Source: Candidatus Vallotiella hemipterorum | Lineage (GTDB): Bacteria; Pseudomonadota; Gammaproteobacteria; Burkholderiales; Burkholderiaceae | Length of the DNA stretch: 64,000 nucleotides | Direction of reading: 5' to 3' | NCBI RefSeq assembly: GCF_910593725.1 | Contig: NZ_OU343031.1 | Span: 806,001 to 870,000, forward strand | Shown here: piece after piece, positions 55,064 through 64,000 of the stretch | Numbering within the stretch: position 1 is the stretch's first letter | Layout: the number at the start of each line of letters is the position of its first letter | The notes under the pieces: model-generated | Told to the model about the DNA's origin: nothing | Database searches by the model: none | What the model saw: the letters and a program-made list of their open reading frames with translations, nothing else | Translations under genes and position numbers: made by a program

Positions 55064-55084
55064 GCACCGAAAATATTTCGGTGC
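55064..55084 (-). promoter_or_regulatory. Hairpin just upstream of pyrH
   Basis: GCACCGAAA pairs perfectly with TTTCGGTGC around a three-base loop, 15 bp before the pyrH ATG. No T-run follows, so it is not a terminator. It may be an mRNA structure next to the ribosome binding region or a protein-binding site. Confidence 0.45.
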
Positions 55085-55237
55085 TGTATAGGGGAAAATT
55101 TGTTCTGATCAAACACGAGCATCGCAGAACTTAACACTCACTTAGGAGTGACGCTATGCTAGTACAGCAACAGATTTTTTAACCAGGATGCGGGCATTAT
55201 TAGTAGCAATTAAGCTTCGATATAAAAAGCGCTACGT

Positions 55238-56149
55238 TTACATAGACGTGCTACTACTTGAGTATAATGGCTTATTTTGCTGTGCTGTAGCAATCTGTGT
55301 AGCCACTTCAATCTCGAAGTCACTGTGACACTTTTCAATGCCTTCTCCAACTACAAACAATGAAAATCTCCATACTATGGTATTCATCTCCTTAAGAATT
55401 TGTTCGATGGTTTTCTTATCGTTTTTAACGAATCCTTGATTAAGCAGAGATACCTCCTTCAAGTATTTTTGAATGCTACCCTCGACTATTTTCTCAATAA
55501 TCTGGGGCGGTTTTCCAGACTTAATAGCTTTCTGCTCAGCTATACTACGTTCTTTCATAATTAACTGAGTTGGCACATCGGCCGATGAGATAGATACCGG
55601 CTGCATCGCTGCGATATGCATTGCAATATCCTTTCCAACTTGCTCATTAGTGCCCTCATATTCAACTAGCACACCGATGCGCGTTCCGTGTAAGTATGAG
55701 GCAAGTTTATACACAGTCTTGAAGCAGGAAAATCGGCGAATCGTTATGTTTTCACCAATTTTTCCAACTAGCGCAGTGCGACACTCATCTACCGATGAAC
55801 CGTTTAGTGATAACGAGGACAGCTCGGAAATATTAGATGGATTCTGAGTGGCAATTAGCTGTGCAACCTTTTTTGCAAAAGCGATGAAATCTTGGTTCTT
55901 TGCAACGAAATCTGTTTCGCAGTTCAACTCAACTAAGGCACCGCTATCACCGATAAATGATGCGATTACACCTTCCGCCGTCACACGCTCTGCTGTCCTA
56001 CTTGCCTTATTTCCAAGTTTTACGCGCAGAACTTCCTCAGCGCGAGTCATATCGCTATTAGCTTCAATCAACGCCTTCTTGCATTCCATTATTGGCGCAT
56101 CGGTTTTTGCACGAAGTTTTGCAACCATAGTTGGTGTAACTATCGCCAT
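55238..56149 (-). CDS. tsf: Translation elongation factor Ts
   Basis: Nucleotide exchange factor for EF-Tu. 303 residues. The N-terminal UBA-like domain ends in the signature [15 protein letters not shown]; the core [10 protein letters not shown] contact with EF-Tu is present. The C-terminal 10-15 residues ([14 protein letters not shown]) look longer and less ordered than in relatives. It follows rpsB after 174 bp, with a strong terminator in between that would reduce read-through from rpsB. Confidence 0.96.
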   Translation of the reverse strand: MAIVTPTMVAKLRAKTDAPIMECKKALIEANSDMTRAEEVLRVKLGNKASRTAERVTAEGVIASFIGDSGALVELNCETDFVAKNQDFIAFAKKVAQLIATQNPSNISELSSLSLNGSSVDECRTALVGKIGENITIRRFSCFKTVYKLASYLHGTRIGVLVEYEGTNEQVGKDIAMHIAAMQPVSISSADVPTQLIMKERSIAEQKAIKSGKPPQIIEKIVEGSIQKYLKEVSLLNQGFVKNDKKTIEQILKEMNTIVWRFSLFVVGEGIEKCHSDFEIEVATQIATAQQNKPLYSSSSTSM

Positions 56150-56262
56150 TGTTTATCCTTATAAGTCTATTCAACTATCTAATTATTTATATAATATGTA
56201 GATATTATTTCACCGTACTGTTTCGCGCTGTCGAAAAACCCGGGTATAAGCACCATGCCCCT

Positions 56263-56290
56263 AAAAAAAGGGGGCTCTTAATGAAGCCCC
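56263..56290 (-). terminator. Terminator/attenuator between rpsB and tsf
   Basis: On the minus strand GGGGCT pairs with AGCCCC around TCATTAAG, followed by CTTTTTTT. It begins 34 bp after the rpsB stop. Partial termination here would give more S2 than EF-Ts message. Confidence 0.85.
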
Positions 56291-56323
56291 ATTACCTGAC
56301 TAGCCTTCTTTACCTACCCAGGA

Positions 56324-57070
56324 TCATACTTGTTCGTTAAGCTCGATGAATTCATCACTGCTTCGGGTTGCCTGCATAACATCGTTTAGTGCGTTTAAGC
56401 GACCTTCGAGAATAGCATCAGTAATACCTTGCGCATATAAAGCAACAGCTTTACTTGAATCGTCGTTTCCTGGGATTACATAATCGATGCTATCCGGCGC
56501 ATGATTCGTGTCCACAACCGCAATAATTGGCACACCGAGCTTTTTGGCTTCTGTAATAGCAATTTTATGATAACCAACATCAACAACAAAAATGGCATCT
56601 GGGATGCCTACCATGTCTTTAACACCGTCAATTGATTTTTGCAACTTTGCTATTTCGCGCTCAAACATTAGCGCTTCCTTCTTACTCATCTTTTCAATTT
56701 CACCGGATTCAATCACCGATTCCATATCTTTAAGCTTTTTAATTGATATTTTTAGTGTTTTAAAGTTTGTCAACATTCCACCGAGCCACCGGTTGTTCAC
56801 ATATGGCATGCCAGCACGTGTCGCCTCTTTTTCGATCGTGTCACGAGCTTGACGCTTCGTGCAGACAAATAAAATCGTTCCCCGATTAGCCGCGACTTGA
56901 CGCGCGTACCTTAGCGCATCGTTGTACATGACCAACGTTTTTTCAAGATTAATAATATGAATTTTATTGCGATGACCGAAAATGAATGGCGCCATCTTTG
57001 GATGCCAAAAACGGGTCTGGTGACCAAAGTGAACACCCGCTTCTAACATTTGAGACATTTTTATTGCCAT
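56324..57070 (-). CDS. rpsB: 30S ribosomal protein S2
   Basis: Small-subunit ribosomal protein. 248 residues, full length. The N-terminal family opening is [22 protein letters not shown]-like (residues 4 onward), followed by [20 protein letters not shown], and the [13 protein letters not shown] segment. GGAGA lies 6 bases before the ATG. It heads the long minus-strand series and is preceded by a strong promoter and a foldable leader of about 105 bases. Confidence 0.97.
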   Translation of the reverse strand: MAIKMSQMLEAGVHFGHQTRFWHPKMAPFIFGHRNKIHIINLEKTLVMYNDALRYARQVAANRGTILFVCTKRQARDTIEKEATRAGMPYVNNRWLGGMLTNFKTLKISIKKLKDMESVIESGEIEKMSKKEALMFEREIAKLQKSIDGVKDMVGIPDAIFVVDVGYHKIAITEAKKLGVPIIAVVDTNHAPDSIDYVIPGNDDSSKAVALYAQGITDAILEGRLNALNDVMQATRSSDEFIELNEQV

Positions 57071-57180
57071 AAAATTCTCCGAAAGGGTTAAGTCTTAAAC
57101 CGGTTTCCGCATCTACGCTTGTATTGCGTAAACACCCTTATATTTTCCGGTTTGTAATTAGTACAACTAAAAACGATTTC
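57071..57180 (-). promoter_or_regulatory. Structured 5' leader of rpsB
   Basis: The leader can form three nested pairings: TACGC/GCGTA hairpin (57114-57130), AAACCGG with CCGGTTT (57147-57153 with 57097-57103), and AAGGGT with ACCCTT (57134-57139 with 57083-57088), the last close to the ribosome binding site at 57076-57080. Autoregulatory S2 leaders are known in other proteobacteria; S2 binding here is inference. Confidence 0.55.
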
Positions 57181-57185
57181 CAGAG

Positions 57186-57215
57186 ATTTTAACACGTGTT
57201 AAAGCTTTAAGTCAA
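57186..57215 (-). promoter_or_regulatory. Sigma-70 promoter of rpsB
   Basis: On the minus strand: TTGACT (57215-57210), 18-base spacer, TAAAAT (57191-57186). Start of transcription near 57179. Confidence 0.7.
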
Positions 57216-57679
57216 GTCTATTGGTGTTTCACAAGAATAATAATTTAGTATATTTAGAGTTTGAGCAGCCAGCTCCGCCTGCTGATACTATGTATCTATT
57301 TTAGTAATACAGCGCAAGTATTATTACTTAACAAATAACACTTAATTTTTAATTTTTACTAAATAAAAAAGTTAAATCAATAGATTTTCTATTTTTAGCG
57401 CTGTGATTAACTGTGCTACTGCCTATATCTAAGGGAAGTAGCGCTTGTAATATATTTTATTTAATTTAGCAATAAATTTTAAATAGCAGAATAGATATCT
57501 ATCACTCATATTTTTTCTCTTCTATTAGAATATAGACGAATAAATGGGGAAGTAGCTTTTATCTTATTACCAATTTCTTGAGAAGAGGGCTAAGCACAAA
57601 TAAACAACCGGAATGGTTAAAAGTTCTATCCTAGCAGGACGTACTTTATATCATTATTAGAATGAGGATCTATTTATAG

Positions 57680-57719
57680 TGAAGTAACTGCAATATGTAT
57701 GCATATTGCAGTTACTTCA
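57680..57719. repeat. 40-bp perfect palindrome with 4-nt loop
   Basis: Two 18-base arms (TGAAGTAACTGCAATATG and its exact complement) flank TATG. No T-run adjoins either side. It lies about 600 bp from rpsB and 950 bp from map in otherwise empty DNA. Confidence 0.9.
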
Positions 57720-58663
57720 TGCCGTATCTGATATATAAACAAGCTATCTTTAAGCAAATCCGCTTATTCAACCGCATCTCATGCAGACAGGTAACCCTAG
57801 AGAACTTAATATTTTTATCATATTAAACGCGCTTAGTTGGCAAATATATAGGAAACTATATAATATTAGTTAATACAAGTTTTTTACTCTCAACTATATC
57901 CAATCATTTTAGATACAGATTATTGTTTATTTAAAATTTTTATAGAGCATTCAGCCCGAAGCCTCTAAAAATTATGCAAATAATACCCATTTTTGAAAGA
58001 GGTTATTAGAATATTAAGAGTGAGTGTGGCAATCTGCTTCACTAACTCCAGAACGTCGGGGGCATGTAGATTTATTAAGATTTTATTATCCTGACGTTAG
58101 TCCCTTCATGTCATGAGCATAATTAGTTCGCCTTTAACAAAGCTCACTTGCTTTTCTTTCTCAAAACAGGGAGTATTAGTTGTATATTTACAATAGCACT
58201 ATTACTAAATAGTATGCGATCGAATATTATAATTATCCCAGGTACTAGATCACGCTCACATTATATATTCGAGTAGCTTGCTAAATTAACTTTTTACCTC
58301 TTATTAAGTTACGCTATATATAAAAAATGCACTATCACCAAAACTAAAGACAGCGATTAAAATATAAATAAATATTTTCTAGAAAGCTTATGAGGTTATG
58401 TATATATGAGGACGGAGATGAGAAAATATGGGGGAATTAGTAACCCGCAGTAATATTTTTTCTAAAAACTATTACTTATATCTAATATATCTATTGTACT
58501 GCTCTTTGATATCTCATTGGATGATATTTGCGTCGCGGAATTGCTTAACATCTGAAATTATTTTTAGATCACGGCATAATTATTACATATAGAAGCATTT
58601 ATTTCCGAACAGTATAGATGCGATAATGCGGAATTACTGCGTGCTTTTTCCTAGCATATACTT

Positions 58664-59470
58664 ATGACTGTTATAATTAAGAACGAACACGATATCTCAA
58701 AAATGCGTATTGTATGCCGTCTTGCAAGCGAGGTGCTTGATTACATTACGCCTTTTATTAAACCCGGCATCACTACTGGTGAGTTAGATACACTCTGTCA
58801 TGAGTACATGATTAATGAGCAGAATACAGTTCCTGCGCCGCTTAACTACCAACCGTTTGGCTATCCACCATATCCAAAATCAACCTGCATCTCTGTTAAT
58901 GATGTAATTTGCCACGGCATCCCTGGCGATAAAAAATTGAAAAATAACGACACGCTAAACATCGATATTACAGTCATAAAAGACGGTTACTTTGGCGATA
59001 CAAGTCGAATGTTTATTGTTAACTCAGGATCAATTTTAGGCAAGAGGCTTGTACAAATTACTTACGAATGTATGTGGCTGGGCATTGAGCAGGTGCGGCC
59101 TGGCGCGCATCTTGGCGATATTGGGTACGCAATTCAGAGTCACGCCGAGGCACATGGCTACAGCATCGTGCGCGAATATTGCGGCCATGGAATCGGCAAC
59201 ATGTTTCATGAGGAACCGCAAATTCTGCACTACGGCCGTTCTGGTACAGGTATGCAAATGCAGCCGGGTATGATATTTACGATCGAGCCTATGATTAATG
59301 CGGGGTCCTGCGAGATTAGAACGATGCCAGACCAATGGACTATTAAAACGCGAGATCATAGTTTATCTGCGCAATGGGAACATACGGTATTAGTAACGAA
59401 GACTGGCTACGAAGTACTTACCGTTTCGGCTAACACGCCAGCTAAGCCAATTATTACCATAACCGATTAA
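58664..59470 (+). CDS. map: Methionine aminopeptidase, type I
   Basis: Removes the initiator Met from new proteins. 268 residues. All five metal ligands are in place: Asp101, Asp112, His175, Glu208 and Glu239, within IDITVIKDGYFGDTSRM, HGIGNMFHEEP, FTIEPM and WEHT. It is divergent from rpsB, as in most proteobacteria, but 1.6 kb away. glnD, its usual downstream neighbour in betaproteobacteria, is missing. Confidence 0.96.
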   Translation: MTVIIKNEHDISKMRIVCRLASEVLDYITPFIKPGITTGELDTLCHEYMINEQNTVPAPLNYQPFGYPPYPKSTCISVNDVICHGIPGDKKLKNNDTLNIDITVIKDGYFGDTSRMFIVNSGSILGKRLVQITYECMWLGIEQVRPGAHLGDIGYAIQSHAEAHGYSIVREYCGHGIGNMFHEEPQILHYGRSGTGMQMQPGMIFTIEPMINAGSCEIRTMPDQWTIKTRDHSLSAQWEHTVLVTKTGYEVLTVSANTPAKPIITITD

Positions 59471-59969
59471 GTCTTAGCTCACTAAAGCTAAGCAACTCCC
59501 GCGTAGCGATGACATCTATTTGACATTATGCATTATATAAAAAATTATAAACATTACGCGGAGGTCTGTTTATCAAACTAGACTTAATAAAAATATGAAA
59601 AATCACTAACCAGGGACTGGAAAGATTATTTTTTAAACAAGCGATATATACAAGCTTCAGTGTGTACTGAATTCTAGTATTCATATCTTTTCTTATAACG
59701 ATGAACCTTCTAAACATATACAGGCTAATATCGAGAGATGTATTAGACTGAAATCATAAGATTGCTTAGTTGGGGCTTGAGAAAGAAGGGTCACAAACAA
59801 GCACAGGGTAGCACCTGACGTTTACTAGAACATTACAAAATGCAGTATTGCACTATAAGAGAAATTATCGACCTCTCTTCTAAGAGAAAATATAAACTGC
59901 GTTAGTGCCAGCGTGCCTTATACACTTCAGTTGTAACTGATAGTACAGAGTTGTTAATCCCGTGATTGT
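59471..59969. other. Gene-free interval between map and ligA
   Basis: 499 bp where convergent map and ligA end. No ORF of note; a small hairpin directly follows map. The glnD gene expected after map is not present even in part. Confidence 0.6.
59473..59492 (+). terminator. Hairpin after map
   Basis: CTTAGCT pairs with AGCTAAG around CACTAA, three bases after the stop codon. No T-run follows, so the terminator call is weak. Confidence 0.3.
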
Positions 59970-62576
<2,607 letters not shown>

Positions 62577-63791
62577 GTGAATACGCGACTCGACCTTCTG
62601 CAACCATATCCTTTTGAAAAGCTACGTACGCTATTCAACGGTGTGGCACCTTCTATGGCATACACGCCAATTAACTTCGGAATCGGCGAGCCAAAGCATC
62701 CTACTCCAGAACTGATTTGCGAGGCTGTACGCACTGCTCTCGATGGATTAGCTCTATATCCATCGACCTCTGGAACATTGCCGTTGCGGCACGCGATTGC
62801 ATCATGGCTGAGGCGACGATATAAATTACCATCAGTAGACCCGGCCACTGATGTATTGCCAGTATCTGGCTCACGTGAAGCGCTATTTGCGTTTGCACAA
62901 ACGGTTATCGACTCAAGCTATAGAAGTACCGAAGGATTTCGGCCAGTTGTCTTATGCCCGAATCCAGGATATCAAATATACGAGGGTGCAGCACTCCTTG
63001 CTGGCGCGCAACCATACTACATAAATAGCGATCCGGCGCGCCATTATATATGCGATTATAGCACAGTGCCAGACGATATCTGGGCACGTACGCAGCTGCT
63101 ATATGTATGTTCACCGGGTAATCCTACCGGGGCCGTTCTAGACCTAGAAGATTGGCGGGATATCTTCGCGTTATCCGATCGTTTCGGTTTCATAATTGCC
63201 TCAGACGAATGCTATTCAGAAATCTACTTCGACGAATGTAATCCACCGCTTGGTGGGCTACAAGCCGCTAATACACTAGGCCGTAGCTTTAAACGTATTA
63301 TAATGTTTTCAAGCTTATCTAAGCGCTCAAATGTTCCTGGAATGCGATCCGGGTTCGTCGCCGGAGATGCATCTCTTTTAAAGAGCTTCCTTTTATTTCG
63401 TACTTATCACGGTTCGGCATTAAGCCCCGTTTACCAGGCCGCAAGCATTGCTGCGTGGGAAGATGAGCAGCACGTATTCGATAACCGTCAGTGGTACGCC
63501 GAAAAATTCAATATTATTACTCCAATGCTAGAAAAAGTATTGGATATTACAATTCCCGATGCAGGTTTTTACCTATGGATGCGCGTTTCATGTACTGGGT
63601 TAGATGACTGCACATTCGCACAGCGCTTATACGCTGACTATAATGTCACCGTTCTACCAGGCTCATATCTCGCTCGAACTGCGCATGGCACCAACCCAGG
63701 GTCCGACTATATCAGAATTGCACTAGTTTTGAATAGACTAGAATGTATAGAAGGTGCACGCCGGATTGTAGAATTTTGCCGGAGCTTATAA
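62577..63791 (+). CDS. dapC: N-succinyldiaminopimelate aminotransferase
   Basis: PLP enzyme of the succinylase branch of diaminopimelate/lysine synthesis. 404 residues. The class-I aminotransferase signature is in place, with PLP-binding Lys249 in SSLSKRSNVPGMRSGF; CSPGNPTGAV and the YPSTSGTLPLRHAIA segment are typical. The start is GTG with AAGGT eight bases upstream. It is followed 72 bp later by dapD, whose product makes a precursor for this step. Diaminopimelate is needed for the cell wall and lysine may be a nutrient for the host. Confidence 0.94.
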   Translation: MNTRLDLLQPYPFEKLRTLFNGVAPSMAYTPINFGIGEPKHPTPELICEAVRTALDGLALYPSTSGTLPLRHAIASWLRRRYKLPSVDPATDVLPVSGSREALFAFAQTVIDSSYRSTEGFRPVVLCPNPGYQIYEGAALLAGAQPYYINSDPARHYICDYSTVPDDIWARTQLLYVCSPGNPTGAVLDLEDWRDIFALSDRFGFIIASDECYSEIYFDECNPPLGGLQAANTLGRSFKRIIMFSSLSKRSNVPGMRSGFVAGDASLLKSFLLFRTYHGSALSPVYQAASIAAWEDEQHVFDNRQWYAEKFNIITPMLEKVLDITIPDAGFYLWMRVSCTGLDDCTFAQRLYADYNVTVLPGSYLARTAHGTNPGSDYIRIALVLNRLECIEGARRIVEFCRSL

Positions 63792-63863
63792 CGTGCCAAG
63801 CAATACTTAAAATGCATGTATAAGCATTGTATTAATCTTAACTACATTCGAAATTATTAATCT

Positions 63864-64000
63864 ATGTCGAAAGCATTGCAGGAAATTATCAATACTGCCT
63901 GGGAAGAGCGCACTCAGTTATTTCCGAAGTCTGTCCCTACTAATATCCGTCAGGCTATTACGTACGTCATTAGCGAGCTAGATCGAGGTATTCTGCGCAT
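63864..64000 (+). CDS. dapD: Tetrahydrodipicolinate N-succinyltransferase, 5' part
   Basis: The start of an ORF that runs off the window after 45 codons. It opens MSKALQEIINTAWEERTQLF and continues to SELDRGILR, the usual N-terminal helical region of DapD. The enzyme succinylates tetrahydrodipicolinate, two steps before the DapC product is used. dapC-dapD adjacency is usual in Burkholderia, which supports the call. Confidence 0.9.
   Translation, partial: MSKALQEIINTAWEERTQLFPKSVPTNIRQAITYVISELDRGILR

Larger units (their letters stand above)
57181..58663. other. 1.5-kb gene-free divergent region between rpsB and map
   Basis: AT-rich, no credible ORF. The rpsB promoter lies at its left end and a 40-bp palindrome at 57680-57719. 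Normally only a short divergent promoter region separates rpsB from map, so this stretch is unusually long. Confidence 0.65.

Overview
The window looks like part of the chromosome of a host-restricted betaproteobacterium of the Burkholderiaceae. The protein families and their order (tig-clpP-clpX-lon; mltG-tmk-holB-tatD; ratA/rnfH facing smpB, then guaB and guaA; rpsB-tsf-pyrH-frr-uppS-cdsA-dxr-bamA-lpxD-fabZ-lpxA-lpxB; ligA-dapC-dapD) match free-living Burkholderia as I remember it. The coding set is slim (40 complete CDSs, one partial, three tRNAs, about 70% coding). Between the genes lie long AT-rich deserts, up to 3 kb, with no recognisable gene. I saw no insertion sequence, prophage, CRISPR array or toxin/defence module. 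This is the pattern of an obligate endosymbiont in mid genome reduction; the insect and fungal Burkholderiaceae symbionts (Vallotia- or Mycoavidus-like) are candidates, but the species is inference.

Layout: 1-2982 gene-free; 2983-7837 mfd divergent from ispD-ispF; 8503-9333 a squalene/phytoene-synthase-like gene; 9536-9622 tRNA-Leu; 10625-16748 the protein-quality cluster tig, clpP, clpX, lon; 17234-17306 tRNA-Val; 17503-18726 an MFS transporter; 19302-20945 pgi; 21511-25569 purL; 26154-26994 yciB-bolA; 28017-29027 ygfZ; 29108-32791 mltG, tmk, holB, tatD; 34610-35650 bioB, alone between two deserts; 37233-37436 a cold-shock gene with a long leader; 38104-39466 ratA-rnfH and smpB; 39812-43055 guaB and guaA; 43339-43428 tRNA-Ser; 43969-57070 the long minus-strand rpsB-to-lpxB series; 58664-59470 map; 59970-62012 ligA; 62577-64000 dapC and the start of dapD.

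Working together: ispD, ispF, dxr and uppS supply isoprenoids and the undecaprenyl carrier; lpxA, lpxB, lpxD, fabZ, bamA and cdsA build the outer membrane and its lipids; dapC and dapD make diaminopimelate and lysine; purL, guaB and guaA make purines and GMP; tmk and pyrH handle pyrimidine nucleotides; rpsB, tsf, frr, map, smpB and three tRNAs serve translation. Mfd, LigA and HolB are retained for DNA work. Several genes expected from Burkholderia synteny are missing from their slots: hupB after lon, a peptidyl-prolyl isomerase beside bolA, skp and rseP around bamA, rnhB after lpxB, glnD after map, smc/zipA beside ligA.

I did not find a clearly new biological system. The best leads are non-coding: a GC-rich cspA leader carrying a 29-codon ORF with its own ribosome binding site; a foldable rpsB leader; and a set of perfect hairpins or terminators standing in gene-free DNA.
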